The notes: generated from the letters alone by a model not told the origin. DNA of 64,000 nucleotides from Gimesia sp. (GCF_040219335.1 NZ_JAVJSQ010000026.1:176807-240806), one strand, 5' to 3'. Numbered from the stretch's first letter, positions 17,774-27,536 are shown. Numbers and translations are program-made.

Positions 17774-18814
17774 ATGCTTGCCTTTTTTCGACGCCGCTGG
17801 TTTCTGCTCTGCATTACGGTTGTAATCGCCTGCGGCGTCTATGCCGGTCACGAAGGATCGCAGGAAACTCTGTCACACCTAAAGCAGTTCATTCGCCCTT
17901 CGTGGCTGACGGCGATTGTGTTGTTTCTGATGTCACTCAGTCTCAACTCCGAGCATCTGCTCTCCTCGATCCGCAAGCCGGGACCGCTGTTTCTCTCGCT
18001 GGCGACGAATATTATGCTGCTGCCGCTGATCGCCTGGGCGCTGCTGCCGCTGCAGCTGACTCCCGATTTTCAGGTCGGGTTGATCATTATGGCCTGTGTG
18101 CCGTGCACTCTGTGCGGGGCTTCAGTCTGGACCCGGCGGGGCGGGGGCAATGACGGCGTGTCCCTGATGGTAACGATGATCACCAACGGGGCCTGCTTCC
18201 TGACCGTCCCCTTCTGGATCCTGTTGATCACCTCCCGCGAGATTGAATTCGACCGCTTCGCCATGGTCACCAAGCTGTTTTATGCAGCAATGCTGCCGGT
18301 ACTGTTCGGCCAGATCCTGCGGATGAACAAGACCATCAAACAGTTTGCCGATCGGATTACTTCGCGACTGGGCACCGTGGCACTGATCTTCGTGCTGTTC
18401 ATGGTACTGCTGGCTGCGGTGCAGACCGGTTATGGCATTCAGACTTCGGAAGTAGGCATCTCACTGGCAGCGGTGGCGGTGGTCTGGATCAGCTGCATCG
18501 TGGTGCATGTGGGAGGTTTTTTCACCAATCTGCTGCTGGGTAAAACGTTTCGATTTCATCCGCGGGACCGGATCGCCAGTGCGATTGCAGGGAGTCAGAA
18601 GACATTGCCGATCGCGGTCTTCGTGGCGACGGATGCATCGATGTTCGGCGACGCCGGTCTGCCCTCTGCTGTCTTTCCACTGTTGATGTTTCACACGTCG
18701 CAGTTCTTTATCGACACGATCCTGGCTGATCGACACCGTGAGAAGTACATGACCTCGTCGGAACCAGAGCCCGTGGAAACGGAACCGCAGCCTGTCTCTG
18801 CCTGCGAGCAGTAA
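17774..18814 (+). CDS. Bile acid:sodium symporter family transporter
   Basis: 346 residues with about ten hydrophobic segments, matching the BASS/SBF family of sodium-coupled organic-anion transporters. The stretch MACVPCTLCGASVWTRRGGGNDG matches the family's discontinuous-helix region, and GSQKTLPIAVFV matches the later conserved helix. The C-terminus is an acidic cytosolic tail (SEPEPVETEPQP). The substrate is unknown; bacterial members carry organic acids or steroids. It is the last gene of the plus-strand run from the lipid kinase and ends 26 bases before the convergent XRE-cupin gene. Confidence 0.9.
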   Translation: MLAFFRRRWFLLCITVVIACGVYAGHEGSQETLSHLKQFIRPSWLTAIVLFLMSLSLNSEHLLSSIRKPGPLFLSLATNIMLLPLIAWALLPLQLTPDFQVGLIIMACVPCTLCGASVWTRRGGGNDGVSLMVTMITNGACFLTVPFWILLITSREIEFDRFAMVTKLFYAAMLPVLFGQILRMNKTIKQFADRITSRLGTVALIFVLFMVLLAAVQTGYGIQTSEVGISLAAVAVVWISCIVVHVGGFFTNLLLGKTFRFHPRDRIASAIAGSQKTLPIAVFVATDASMFGDAGLPSAVFPLLMFHTSQFFIDTILADRHREKYMTSSEPEPVETEPQPVSACEQ

Positions 18815-18840
18815 GCTGACTTCCCGGGTGCTGTCAGCGT

Positions 18841-19458
18841 TCAGTTCTGATAGATAACGACCAGGAACAGGAAGGCTTCGCCGCGGCCCGCATTTCTGAT
18901 GGTGTGCGGCACATCGACCCGATAGCTGGCGGAATCGCCAGGGCCGAGGACCGTTGTATCGTCGCCGGACTGCAGTTCAATTTTGCCTTTTTCGACAGTC
19001 AGAAATTCGCGCGTCCCCTTAAAGTGGGGCGCGCTTTGCAGCTTCCCGTTGGCGTGCAGTTGCACTTCGTAAAACTCGACGTCCTTTTCGAGGTGCAGCG
19101 GAGAGAGCGTGCGGATACGACACTCGTCATCGGAACGATAATGGAACGTGCGATCGTCGGCCCGGATGACTTCTATTGATGAGGTGGAGATCGGCGCTTC
19201 TACCAGTTCGCCCAGGGCGATGCCGAAGGCCTGTGAAATCCGCACGGTGACGGCCAGCGTGGGATTGGCTTCGCCCCGCTCGATCTGACTCAGCATGGAA
19301 CGACTGACACCGCAGGCGGCCGAGAGGGAATCGAGTGACCAGCCCCGCTCTTTCCGCAGGGTGCGTACGCGCTGCGAAAGCTGCCCGCTGATCTCATCGG
19401 GGGAGAGCTCAGCCGTTGGTTTGCTGGCGGTCTGTTTTCCTGGCGAAGGCACAGTCAT
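18841..19458 (-). CDS. XRE-family regulator with cupin domain
   Basis: 205 residues from ATG 19458 (a TTG at 19470 extends it by four). The N-terminal half is a helix-turn-helix ([28 protein letters not shown], about residues 40-75). The C-terminal half is a cupin barrel ([42 protein letters not shown]). This architecture is common in regulators of amino-acid and amine catabolism that sense a ligand through the cupin. It is divergent from tdh-kbl, making it the likely regulator of threonine breakdown. Direct repeats in the shared promoter are candidate binding sites. Confidence 0.92.
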   Translation of the reverse strand: MTVPSPGKQTASKPTAELSPDEISGQLSQRVRTLRKERGWSLDSLSAACGVSRSMLSQIERGEANPTLAVTVRISQAFGIALGELVEAPISTSSIEVIRADDRTFHYRSDDECRIRTLSPLHLEKDVEFYEVQLHANGKLQSAPHFKGTREFLTVEKGKIELQSGDDTTVLGPGDSASYRVDVPHTIRNAGRGEAFLFLVVIYQN

Positions 19459-19470
19459 CTCTTTTTCCAA

Positions 19471-19527
19471 TATACCGGATTATGACTCTTGCAAAATGGA
19501 TTTCCGTTTTCTATTATACTGGATAAT
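19471..19527. promoter_or_regulatory. tdh promoter with paired direct repeats
   Basis: Two similar 13-mers, TATACCGGATTAT (19471-19483) and TATACTGGATAAT (19515-19527), are offset by 44 bases, close to four helical turns, in the gap between the XRE-cupin gene and tdh. A possible promoter towards tdh is TTGCAA (19489-19494), 17 bases, TATTAT (19512-19517), which would overlap the second repeat. The repeats are candidate sites for the divergent regulator; regulation is inferred. Confidence 0.45.
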
Positions 19528-19591
19528 CAGGCATTATAAAGGATTCAGTCAGCTGATCCTCCAAAATATTTCTGCACACCGGGGTGAAATC

Positions 19592-20623
19592 ATGAAGGCA
19601 CTCGTAAAGAAAGAGTCAAAGCCGGGTCTCTGGCTGGAAGAAGTCCCCAAGCCGACGATCGGCATCAATGATGTGCTGATCAAAGTCGATCGGACGGGGA
19701 TCTGCGGCACCGATGTCCATATCTACAAGTGGGACGACTGGGCACAGAAGACGATTCCGGTGCCGATGGTGGTCGGCCACGAATTTGTAGGCGAGATTGT
19801 GGAAGTCGGCTCGAACGTGGCTGACTATGTTCCCGGCGAAATCGTCAGCGGAGAGGGGCACGTGGTCTGTGGTCGCTGTCGAAACTGTTTCGCGGGACGG
19901 CGACACCTGTGTGCTCATACGCGGGGTGTGGGAGTGAATCGTCCGGGTGCATTTGCCGAATACATTTCGCTGCCGATGACCAACATCTGGCATCATGACG
20001 ATTCGATTAACCGGGATGTGGCTTCCATTTTCGACCCCTTCGGTAACGCCGTCCACACGGCCCTCTCGTTTGACGTGCTGGGAGAAGACGTTCTGATTAC
20101 CGGGGCAGGACCGATTGGTGTGATGGCGGCAGCTGTCGTTAAGCATGCGGGAGCCCGGCATGTGGTCGTCACTGACGTGAACCCGTACCGACTGGAACTC
20201 GCGAAAAAGATGGGGGCGACTCTCGCGCTGGACGTGCGGGATAATACGATTGCCAACGCCCAGAAAGAACTGGGGATGACCGAAGGCTTCGATGTGGGAC
20301 TGGAGATGTCAGGGAACCCGGTGGCCTTTCGGGATATGCTCAACAACATGTGCCACGGCGGTAAGATCGCGATGCTGGGGATCCCGGAAAAAGAGATTGC
20401 CATCGACTGGAACATCGTTGTGTTCAACATGCTGACGCTGAAAGGGATCTACGGTCGCGAAATGTACGAGACCTGGTATAAGATGACAGTCATGCTGCAG
20501 AGCGGGCTGGATATCAGTCCGATCATTACACACCGTTTTCATGCCAGCGAATTTGAAAAAGGGTTCGAGGTAATGCTGTCGGGCCAGTCCGGCAAAGTGA
20601 TTCTCGACTGGAATGAGATGTAA
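19592..20623 (+). CDS. tdh: L-threonine 3-dehydrogenase
   Basis: 343 residues from ATG 19592 (family about 341); the open frame reaching back to 19295 overlaps the regulator and is not coding. It oxidises L-threonine to 2-amino-3-ketobutyrate with NAD+. Catalytic zinc ligands are in GICGTDVH and GHEFVGEIV. Four closely spaced cysteines around CGRCRNC form the structural zinc lobe, and [12 protein letters not shown] is the NAD-binding turn. The gene is 45 bases upstream of kbl, the next enzyme in the pathway. The start follows GGGGTGAAATC. Confidence 0.97.
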   Translation: MKALVKKESKPGLWLEEVPKPTIGINDVLIKVDRTGICGTDVHIYKWDDWAQKTIPVPMVVGHEFVGEIVEVGSNVADYVPGEIVSGEGHVVCGRCRNCFAGRRHLCAHTRGVGVNRPGAFAEYISLPMTNIWHHDDSINRDVASIFDPFGNAVHTALSFDVLGEDVLITGAGPIGVMAAAVVKHAGARHVVVTDVNPYRLELAKKMGATLALDVRDNTIANAQKELGMTEGFDVGLEMSGNPVAFRDMLNNMCHGGKIAMLGIPEKEIAIDWNIVVFNMLTLKGIYGREMYETWYKMTVMLQSGLDISPIITHRFHASEFEKGFEVMLSGQSGKVILDWNEM

Positions 20624-20668
20624 GACAGAATACGTCACGACGCCACAAACTTTAGCAGGATAAATCCC

Positions 20669-21853
20669 ATGTACGGATCGATCAAACAGGAACTGGAAAA
20701 GACGCTCGCAGAAATCAAGGACGCCGGTCTGTATAAGTCGGAGCGGATCATCACCACGCCGCAGGATGCACACATTCGCGTGGCAGCCGGTGAGCCGGTG
20801 TTGAACATGTGCGCAAATAATTATCTCGGACTGGCCGAACATCCAGAGGTGATTGCAGCAGCACACGAAGGTTTAGACCAGTGGGGCTACGGTTTGTCCT
20901 CGGTCCGGTTCATCTGTGGGACCCAGTCGATACACAAGGACCTGGAGCAGAAACTGAGTACGTTCCTGGGGACGGAAGATACGATCCTGTATACATCGTG
21001 CTTCGATGCGAACGGTGGGCTGTTTGAAACACTGCTCACAAAAGAGGATGCGATCATTTCGGATGAGCTGAATCATGCGAGCATCATTGACGGCGTGCGG
21101 CTCTGCAAAGCGCAGCGGTTCCGCTACAAGAACAACAACATGCAGGATCTGGAAGAACAACTCAAGGCGGCACAGTCGGCCCGGTTCCGCCTGATTGCCA
21201 CCGATGGTGTATTTTCAATGGACGGATACATTGCCAATCTACCGGCGATCTGTGATCTGGCGGATAAGTATGATGCACTGGTGATGGTCGACGATTCACA
21301 TGCGGTTGGCTTCATGGGAGCGCACGGCAAGGGGACGCATGAATTCCACGACGTAATGGAGCGGGTTGACATTCTGACGGGAACGCTGGGCAAGGCACTC
21401 GGTGGTGCCAGCGGTGGTTACACCAGTGGTCGCAAGGAAGTGATCGATCTGCTGCGACAGCGGTCGCGTCCGTACCTGTTCTCGAATTCCGTCGCTCCAC
21501 CGATTGTGGCTGCGTCGATCAAAGCCATCGACCTGCTGACCGCTTCAACGGAACTCCGCGACAAGCTGGAAGCGAACACGAAACATTTCCGCGCAGGAAT
21601 CTCGCAGGTCGGCTTTGATGTGCTGCCGGGCGAGCATCCGATTGTGCCCATCATGCTGGGTGATGCGTCGCTGGCAGCCCAGGTCGCGGACGCGTTATTG
21701 CAGAAGGGGATCTACGTGATCGGGTTCTCTTATCCCGTGGTGCCTCAGGGCAAGGCGCGGATCCGGACCCAGATTTCCGCGGCGCACTCGATTGAAGATC
21801 TGGATTTCGCGATCGAGAAATTCAAAGAGGTCCGCGAAGAGTTGGGGATTTAA
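20669..21853 (+). CDS. kbl: 2-amino-3-ketobutyrate CoA ligase (glycine C-acetyltransferase)
   Basis: 394 residues, full length. It is a PLP-dependent alpha-oxoamine synthase that splits 2-amino-3-ketobutyrate with CoA into glycine and acetyl-CoA, completing the threonine route started by Tdh. Landmarks are [12 protein letters not shown] near the N-terminus, the [12 protein letters not shown] segment, [11 protein letters not shown] with the PLP-ring Asp/His, and the PLP Lys in [13 protein letters not shown]. An AGGA site lies upstream. Its TAA stop shares bases with the TAA stop of the convergent ExbD-like gene. Confidence 0.97.
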   Translation: MYGSIKQELEKTLAEIKDAGLYKSERIITTPQDAHIRVAAGEPVLNMCANNYLGLAEHPEVIAAAHEGLDQWGYGLSSVRFICGTQSIHKDLEQKLSTFLGTEDTILYTSCFDANGGLFETLLTKEDAIISDELNHASIIDGVRLCKAQRFRYKNNNMQDLEEQLKAAQSARFRLIATDGVFSMDGYIANLPAICDLADKYDALVMVDDSHAVGFMGAHGKGTHEFHDVMERVDILTGTLGKALGGASGGYTSGRKEVIDLLRQRSRPYLFSNSVAPPIVAASIKAIDLLTASTELRDKLEANTKHFRAGISQVGFDVLPGEHPIVPIMLGDASLAAQVADALLQKGIYVIGFSYPVVPQGKARIRTQISAAHSIEDLDFAIEKFKEVREELGI

Positions 21854-22746
21854 CGGGACTCGGCCGGCGGTTGCTTTGTTGTATCAGTCGGCTGCGGGAC
21901 AAAGCCCATCACCGCGTATTCGAAGCGGGTGCGACCACTGCTGTCGGCCCGCATGCGTTCGGCGACCAGGGGCAACCCCTGTGTGGCGGCGAAACGGACA
22001 GAGGCTTTGGCATCTCCGTAGGAGAAGAGAATGATCACCAGGCTCTTAGGCTGCGGGGTTGTTTTGTAGACAGCATAAAAGCGATCGACGAACTCTGCCT
22101 GCGATTCCGCCCGGAAACTGGCTGACTTGTCACCAATCTGCAATTCAAAGACGCCATTCTCGGTCAGATAAAGATCCCAGATGTCACTGCGTTTGGTGAG
22201 TTCGTCGTAGGTCAGGAAGTGCCGCACGACATCTTCGCCGCGAGCCTCGGCCAGTTCCTTGAGCTGTTTTCTGACGCGTTCCCGTTGTTCGCGGGTTTCC
22301 GGGGAATCGGGAGTCCCCTTGGATTTCAGCAGCGGATCCAGCGTGTCTTCCGGTAGCTGGAACAACTGTTGTACGAGTTCCCCGACCCGGTCGCGCTGAT
22401 CACGCAGGCGTTCGATCTGCTCGGACTGTTCCATCTGCGTTTTTTCTGACTGCTGCTGCAGCAACCGCATGCTTTCCTGCGTGACGGCATTGGCTTCCCG
22501 GGCCTTCTCGATCGCCTGGAGTGCTTTGGTTTTCTCTGCGGAGAGTCGTTTTAACCGCTCCGCTTCCGATGCCTGGAGTTGCTGCAGATGCGTGAGTTGT
22601 TCTTCCGCCTGGGTGACTTTGGTCTCGGCGCGTTGTTCGATGCGGGCGGTCGTCTCCTGCGTGTCCATGAATTGCGCAAAGATGACAATCAGGAGCAGGT
22701 CGAGCAGGGGTGTGAGTTGGAAAGTTAAGCGACGGCGGCTGATCAT
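21850..22746 (-). CDS. ExbD/TolR-like protein with long coiled coil
   Basis: 298 residues. A single N-terminal transmembrane helix (about residues 8-27) contains Asp in [13 protein letters not shown], the position of the proton-carrying Asp in ExbD/TolR/MotB. It is followed by a long Gln/Glu/Arg-rich coiled coil (about 35-130) and a C-terminal globular domain (about 185-280) without the OmpA peptidoglycan-binding signature. The gene overlaps the upstream ExbB/MotA-like gene by ATGA, so the two are translationally coupled. Together they probably form a proton-driven inner-membrane motor. The partner that receives the force is unknown. Confidence 0.82.
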   Translation of the reverse strand: MISRRRLTFQLTPLLDLLLIVIFAQFMDTQETTARIEQRAETKVTQAEEQLTHLQQLQASEAERLKRLSAEKTKALQAIEKAREANAVTQESMRLLQQQSEKTQMEQSEQIERLRDQRDRVGELVQQLFQLPEDTLDPLLKSKGTPDSPETREQRERVRKQLKELAEARGEDVVRHFLTYDELTKRSDIWDLYLTENGVFELQIGDKSASFRAESQAEFVDRFYAVYKTTPQPKSLVIILFSYGDAKASVRFAATQGLPLVAERMRADSSGRTRFEYAVMGFVPQPTDTTKQPPAESR

Positions 22747-23399
22747 GATTTCGCGGCACTCCCCTCTGCGAATGCCAGTTCCCGTTTGGCGCGGACGACG
22801 GTATCGCGGACATGTTGCCGGTTTTCGACCAGGCCGAGAAACGAGGTTTCCAGAATACTGTTGATAAACATCAGCAGTATGGCAGCAGCCAGGCCGACGA
22901 ACGTGGACCAGATGGCATCACCGAAGTGACTGACGATGGAACTGATGGCGGAACCGTTTTCGGCTCCGGTATTCGCCTGCAGAGCCGCGCCCATGGCGAG
23001 GATCGTTCCCAAGACCCCGGCGAGGGGGTAGGCCTCGATCATCGTGCGACAGATGTTGTAGCAGGTCTCGAAGAAGTGCGAATTGAGATAGCGGCGTTTT
23101 TCATCGAGAATATGCACGCGTTCGGAGAGCACCTTGCGGTCAGCCGGATTGGCGCCCGGTTCAATGGTTTCGTTGACGTCTGCGAGAAAGGCTTCGATCT
23201 GATCGGAGAGGTGACCGGTGGAATCGAGCAGGCTACGGTGCTTGAGTCCGCGGGTGAAGTCATCCAGGGATGAGGCGATGCCCCGCAGATCGCGGCGGGA
23301 CCAGACCCAGAGTACAAAGAAGAAGAACAGGTGCGCTCCACAGGCCAGAATGATGATGAAGGTGGAGAGTCCTGAAAGCTGGCTTAAGTACTGCGACAT
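22743..23399 (-). CDS. ExbB/TolQ/MotA-like proton-channel protein
   Basis: 218 residues from ATG 23399 (GTG 23408 is an alternative; neither has a strong ribosome site). There is one N-terminal transmembrane helix (FIIILACGAHLFFFFVLWVW), a cytoplasmic helical loop, then two helices around AYPLAGVLGTILAMGAAL and AIWSTFVGLAAAILLMFIN. The second and third helices match the conserved TolQ/ExbB/MotA core with the GVLGT and STxxGLxxAI signatures. It is the first gene of a two-gene unit with the ExbD-like gene. No OmpA-type MotB, TonB or TolA is adjacent, so its machine is undefined. Confidence 0.85.
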   Translation of the reverse strand: MSQYLSQLSGLSTFIIILACGAHLFFFFVLWVWSRRDLRGIASSLDDFTRGLKHRSLLDSTGHLSDQIEAFLADVNETIEPGANPADRKVLSERVHILDEKRRYLNSHFFETCYNICRTMIEAYPLAGVLGTILAMGAALQANTGAENGSAISSIVSHFGDAIWSTFVGLAAAILLMFINSILETSFLGLVENRQHVRDTVVRAKRELAFAEGSAAKS

Positions 23400-23580
23400 C
23401 AATGACACCCGGAGTTGAAGATAGTTGAGTCCCTGTTCTGTGTCCGACCTGGCGCACGGTCCCTGTCTAACAAACGTTATTATTAGCAGGATCGATCAAA
23501 ATCATCTGGTTTCCTTGATCTTTCCTGTCGATCGGCGACTGCAGTCCATTTTACACTCCAGTCACAACGAATATAACGAA

Positions 23581-23616
23581 AAAGGATGCCGCCTTCCGCA
23601 GAAGAGGGCATCCTTT
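23581..23616 (-). terminator. Terminator for the phosphoglycerate mutase gene
   Basis: A perfect 10-bp stem AAAGGATGCC (23581-23590) with GGCATCCTTT (23607-23616) and 16-base loop. Read on the minus strand it continues into TTTTTCG, giving a T-run just after the mutase stop codon at 23648. Confidence 0.85.
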
Positions 23617-23647
23617 GAGGTTCTGGTTTTACTGATTCCGACTGGGA

Positions 23648-24856
23648 TCAGGCACCATATTTTTCCAGGCGACCGGCGTGCGCCATAGCCATGGACATCA
23701 GGTACTTGGCTTCAAACTGTCCCAGTCCGCCTTTAATGCACTCGGCTTCACCGAAGCTCTGGCAGCCATCAAATCGGGCGTTTTCCGCAGACAGCAGTAC
23801 AGGCACGGGGTGCCAGCTGTGCGATTTCATTTTGGACGGTGTGCTGTGGTCGCCGGTGACGATGAGCACATCCGGCTTGAGTGCCTTGATGCGGGGGATG
23901 CAGGAATCGACTTCTTCGGTCTTGGCGACCTTGGCAGCGAAGTTACCATCTTCGCCGGTGGAGTCGGTGTATTTGTAGTGCACGAAGAAGAAGTCGTAAT
24001 CGTCCCAGATCTTTTCGAGGCAGTCCATCTGCGATTCGAGGGTCTGGCCGGCATCTTTGACGTCCATGCTGACCAGGCGGGCCAGCCCACGGTACATCGG
24101 ATAGACGGCAATGGCAGCGGCACGGGTGCCGTAGACTTCTTCGAAGGTGGGGATCTCCGGCATCTTGGCGATGCCCCGCATGGTGAGCAGGTTGGCAGGA
24201 CGATCGTCTTTGAGGATCTCGCCAGCCTGCTTGAGGAATTCCTTACAGATCTCGGCGGTCTTCTGAGAGGCTTCGTTCTGTCCGACTGGTTCGAGAGGAG
24301 GTACGCCGGTTTTCTGAGGATCGGTATCGTTGATGTCGCCGCCCAGGCCTTTGGCCCGCAGGACGATCACCAGGCGGTATTCTTTGACCGGACGGACGAA
24401 AACTTCGACGCCGGGAATTTCGATCTGATCGAGTTTCTTGCAGAGCTCGACTCCGATATCGCTGGCGATGCGACCGGCACGACGGTCGGTGATGTTGCCA
24501 TCATCGTCGAGCGTACAGAAGTTGCCTCGGATGGCGACGTCATCGGGACCGAGTTCAAAATCGATGCCCAGCGCTTCGAGTACACCGCGACCGATGTTGA
24601 ACTGCAGCGGATCGTAACCGAACAGTCCCAAGTGACCGGGGCCACTCCCGGGAGTGATGCCAGGGAGCACGGGAATGCTGCGTCCCAGGGTTCCGTTTTT
24701 GGCCAGTTCGTCGAGGTTAGGGGTGTTGGCTGTTTCCAGTTCGGTTTTTCCGCCCGGTTCCAGGGGGAGTCCGCCCAGTCCGTCAGAGACGAGCAGAACA
24801 ATCTTGGAATCATTTTTCTTCTGCAGTTTTTTCATTAACGCATGCAAATCAGCCAT
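23648..24856 (-). CDS. apgM: 2,3-bisphosphoglycerate-independent phosphoglycerate mutase, archaeal type
   Basis: 402 residues from ATG 24856 (an upstream TTG adds four). It interconverts 3- and 2-phosphoglycerate in glycolysis/gluconeogenesis. It belongs to the alkaline-phosphatase superfamily: metal ligand Asp25 in LLVSDGLGG, phospho-acceptor Ser71 in PGSGPGHLGLFGYDP, and C-terminal metal ligands in VTGDHSTPSKMKSHSWHPVP. The short (about 400 residue) archaeal-type form differs from the 510-residue GpmI. It stands alone on the minus strand between the ExbB/ExbD pair and a glycosyltransferase and has its own terminator. Confidence 0.93.
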   Translation of the reverse strand: MADLHALMKKLQKKNDSKIVLLVSDGLGGLPLEPGGKTELETANTPNLDELAKNGTLGRSIPVLPGITPGSGPGHLGLFGYDPLQFNIGRGVLEALGIDFELGPDDVAIRGNFCTLDDDGNITDRRAGRIASDIGVELCKKLDQIEIPGVEVFVRPVKEYRLVIVLRAKGLGGDINDTDPQKTGVPPLEPVGQNEASQKTAEICKEFLKQAGEILKDDRPANLLTMRGIAKMPEIPTFEEVYGTRAAAIAVYPMYRGLARLVSMDVKDAGQTLESQMDCLEKIWDDYDFFFVHYKYTDSTGEDGNFAAKVAKTEEVDSCIPRIKALKPDVLIVTGDHSTPSKMKSHSWHPVPVLLSAENARFDGCQSFGEAECIKGGLGQFEAKYLMSMAMAHAGRLEKYGA

Positions 24857-25004
24857 TGAAATACTCAAACCTTATATTCGTATGTTTATATATGATGGAG
24901 CGGGTCTGGCCCGTTCCGCACGATTTCCGATAGAAGCTATACCATAGCGGAATCCGGGGAAATTGTTAAGCAGGACGGCGGGTCATTCAGCAGCCAGCGG
25001 GCAA

Positions 25005-26336
25005 TTAGCGCGGGTTCTCGGCGGGAGTCGCAGCGGCGAGGCGATCGCGGAAAAACTGCAGGCTTTCGGTGGCCATCAGCTCAGAGTTGAAGCACTGGCG
25101 CACGCGTTCGTAACCCTGTTGTGCCAGTTGTTTACGGTAATCCTTGTCCTGGTACAGACGTTCCCAGGCCTCGACGAGTGCCAGGGTATCTCCCGGGGGA
25201 ACGAGCAGTCCGCCGGCGGTCTGTTCGATCAATTCCGGAAAGGCACCGTGGGCGGGCTGGACGACGGGGACGCCGTTCGCGAGGGCTTCCAGCACGAAGA
25301 TCCCCTTGGGTTCGTGGTATTCGGTCGGCACGGAGAGGACGGAGAGGCTTTTGTAGAAGTCGACTTTTTCCTCGTGCGAAGCGGGGCTGCCCCAGTAGCG
25401 GTAGGCGTCCTGAAGTTCATCCAGGGGCGCGGTGGTCTCCCTGAACCAGGCTTCGTTTTCTTTACCAAGAAAGCCTCCCACCAGCAGGCGGCTGTCGGGA
25501 TGGCGCTCGTGGAAGATCTTGAAGGCTTCGACGGCGTTTTGCAGGCCTTTTTCTTTACAGATACGGGCGAAGAAGCCGATGGTGAAAGGTTCTTCGATGC
25601 TGGTCTCCGGCGTGCCGTCATAGCCATCCAGATTGATGCCGAGCAGGACTTTGCGGAAATGGTCGACGGGCACATCCAGGTAAGCGGACATGAAATCGCG
25701 GTAGTAATCACTGTGTACGAGAACGCCATCCAGTTGTTGCACGTTCGAGCGGATCAGTTCCAGCGAACGGCTGCGGTAGGGTTCTCCGAGTTCTTCCAGA
25801 AAGACATCGTCTCCCTGAAGAATGCAGAACAGGGGTCCCTTGAAATGCTGCTTGATGGTCCTGATGGTCCCCGAGAGCAGGGCGTTGCTGAGGCAGATGA
25901 CATCGGGCTTGAGCGTCTCACCGAGGAACCGGGCGAGTTCTTCAATTTCGACACCTTCGGCTCCCTGTTCTCCTTCCAGCAGATTGACGGTCAGGGCGCC
26001 CAGTTCGTGGGCGTCATTACTGACCCCGAAACTGGTCGCGAGGTTAATGATCCAGGGTGTGTCCAGCCAGTGTTTGAGGAAGCGGGGCAGAGCGCGCCAG
26101 ATGCGGGAACGGTAATTCAGATAGACGTTGATCCCTCCCAGGAAGACCGGGGAGCCGGTCATGTTTTCTTCGTCGACGCGAATGGGAGTGTAGGTGGGGA
26201 CGAGGGTTGCTTCGGCCCCCTGCAACATCATGGCTTTGGTCCAGGTGTTGTCGTGCATGCATGCACCGCAGAACATCCCTGCTCCTCCGGAGGTGATGAT
26301 GGCGACATGCAGTTTCTTGTCTGGCGGTGGGGTCAT
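25005..26336 (-). CDS. Glycosyltransferase family 4 protein
   Basis: 443 residues with a GT-B fold. The N-terminal domain opens with HVAIITSGGAGMFCGACMHDN, a glycine-rich acceptor-side loop. The C-terminal nucleotide-sugar domain shows IGFFARICKEKGLQNAVEAF, and the EX7E-type region is EPKGIFVLEALANGVPVVQP with GGLLVPPGD following. The lack of signal or membrane segments suggests a cytoplasmic enzyme that transfers a sugar to a lipid or polysaccharide precursor. It is followed on the same strand by no close partner; the amidotransferase gene lies 37 bases upstream and may be co-transcribed. Donor and acceptor are unknown. Confidence 0.9.
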   Translation of the reverse strand: MTPPPDKKLHVAIITSGGAGMFCGACMHDNTWTKAMMLQGAEATLVPTYTPIRVDEENMTGSPVFLGGINVYLNYRSRIWRALPRFLKHWLDTPWIINLATSFGVSNDAHELGALTVNLLEGEQGAEGVEIEELARFLGETLKPDVICLSNALLSGTIRTIKQHFKGPLFCILQGDDVFLEELGEPYRSRSLELIRSNVQQLDGVLVHSDYYRDFMSAYLDVPVDHFRKVLLGINLDGYDGTPETSIEEPFTIGFFARICKEKGLQNAVEAFKIFHERHPDSRLLVGGFLGKENEAWFRETTAPLDELQDAYRYWGSPASHEEKVDFYKSLSVLSVPTEYHEPKGIFVLEALANGVPVVQPAHGAFPELIEQTAGGLLVPPGDTLALVEAWERLYQDKDYRKQLAQQGYERVRQCFNSELMATESLQFFRDRLAAATPAENPR

Positions 26337-26373
26337 AAACGGTGTACCTGAGTAATTACGGGCGGGAAGAGGA

Positions 26374-27117
26374 TCAGGTCTGGTTCAGATGCCGGGGGGC
26401 GATCTCCTGCACGAAACGTTTTAACAGAGCCATGGTTTCGGGTGTATCGTGAATCGAGTGGCGGAACTCATCGAGGGAGAGTCCGGCGATTTTCTCGACA
26501 TATTCGGGGTAGGTATTAAGGCGGCCCAGGAACGATTCCCGGTCGAGTTCAGGATGGAACTGAGTGCAATAAATGGGGCGATCGAGGAAACGATACGCCT
26601 GATTTTCCACACGATCAGTGGAGGCGAGCAGTTCGGTTCCCGGAGGTAGTTCAACGACCGTATCTTCATGACCCATCAGACCTTGCAGAATATCGCCTGC
26701 GGGGCCGAAGATGGGATCAGCCTGTCCTGCAGCGGTCAGGTTGACGTGATGGACACCGATTTCTGCCCGGTTGAGATCGTGGACCACGCGGCCTCCCATG
26801 GCGCGGGCCATTGCCTGGAATCCCCAGCAGGAAGCGAACGTGGGTTTACGGAGATCGTGCACAACCCGCAGACTTTCCAGGGCAATCTCCAGCCAGCGAC
26901 CTTCTCCTGCGGCGGAATAGTGACCACTGCCGCCGATGAAGACGACATCATGAGACACGAGATCGACTTCCGTTAATGGACCGCCGAGCAGATCGAAGAC
27001 GGCGATCTGGCTGGTGTCGACATCCAGGGAGCGGGCGAAACAGTTGACTTCCTGCTGTTTCATCGGATCGTCTGAATTGCGAACCTGTAACAGGAGGTAG
27101 CGAAGTTGTTGCAGCAT
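26374..27117 (-). CDS. Class I glutamine amidotransferase-like protein
   Basis: 247 residues of the GMP-synthase-type glutaminase fold. The nucleophile Cys is in FASCWGFQAMA and the His-Glu pair in QFHPELDRE, so the catalytic triad looks complete. It is a free-standing domain, like the family of GATase-1 proteins that includes YfeJ-type and gamma-glutamyl hydrolase-like enzymes; there is no synthase partner adjacent. It precedes the glycosyltransferase gene by 37 bases on the same strand. Whether it deaminates glutamine or another gamma-glutamyl compound cannot be told. Confidence 0.88.
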   Translation of the reverse strand: MLQQLRYLLLQVRNSDDPMKQQEVNCFARSLDVDTSQIAVFDLLGGPLTEVDLVSHDVVFIGGSGHYSAAGEGRWLEIALESLRVVHDLRKPTFASCWGFQAMARAMGGRVVHDLNRAEIGVHHVNLTAAGQADPIFGPAGDILQGLMGHEDTVVELPPGTELLASTDRVENQAYRFLDRPIYCTQFHPELDRESFLGRLNTYPEYVEKIAGLSLDEFRHSIHDTPETMALLKRFVQEIAPRHLNQT

Positions 27118-27378
27118 TACAGTCCGTTCATTTCCTCACGTTGTCCCGCGATAGGGAAAACGGTAATCATGTATTCAGAATTCTAATGGCGCTTAAGCTC
27201 ACTGCCGCTAATCTGACAGCAATTTTATCTTACAATTCCCTTGCAGGAAATGATATCAAGGTCGTCAGAATCTCGGATTTTGATTCAGCGCAGACCTCAG
27301 GAATCAGTGATAGTTCATGTATGAACAGATGCCAAATCAGATTTTTTACGAGGAATTCATTTTCGTTTTATATATCGC

Positions 27379-27536
27379 TTGACAAAAATGACGATTCTGG
27401 CGATATTCACTATACACAAATTGTTTTTATCTCGTGCGTCATCTCCCAGGAGGATATATAAGTTTTCCTTTTTTTGAACCTCTTCGATGCATGAATTATT
27501 CAACGCCAGTCAGCTCGTCTTGACTGGCGTTTTTTT
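27379..27536 (+). ncRNA. Candidate small RNA or leader transcript
   Basis: A promoter-like TTGACA (27379-27384), 17 bases, GATATT (27402-27407) is followed about 95 bases later by a strong terminator. A perfect AGGAGG (27448-27453) lies within the transcript, but no sensible reading frame starts after it. The predicted RNA is about 120 nt. The promoter match is good at -35 and modest at -10, and planctomycete promoters may differ, so this is tentative. Confidence 0.3.
27502..27536 (+). terminator. Strong intrinsic terminator
   Basis: Perfect 11-bp stem AACGCCAGTCA (27502-27512) / TGACTGGCGTT (27521-27531), 8-base loop, and a run of seven T. It lies on the plus strand with no convincing protein gene upstream, which is why a small RNA is suspected. 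Confidence 0.85.

Noticed and set aside
22743..23399. Zorya-type defence (ZorA/ZorB)
   Set aside because: A motor-like pair is present, but there is no OmpA-type domain in the partner and no helicase or other defence gene nearby.
24963..26351. Long plus-strand frame opposite the glycosyltransferase
   Set aside because: Antisense shadow of a clear family protein.
27141..27461. Plus-strand frame of 106 codons
   Set aside because: No ribosome site at its start, no recognisable motif, and it ends on the AGGAGG region; the area looks intergenic.
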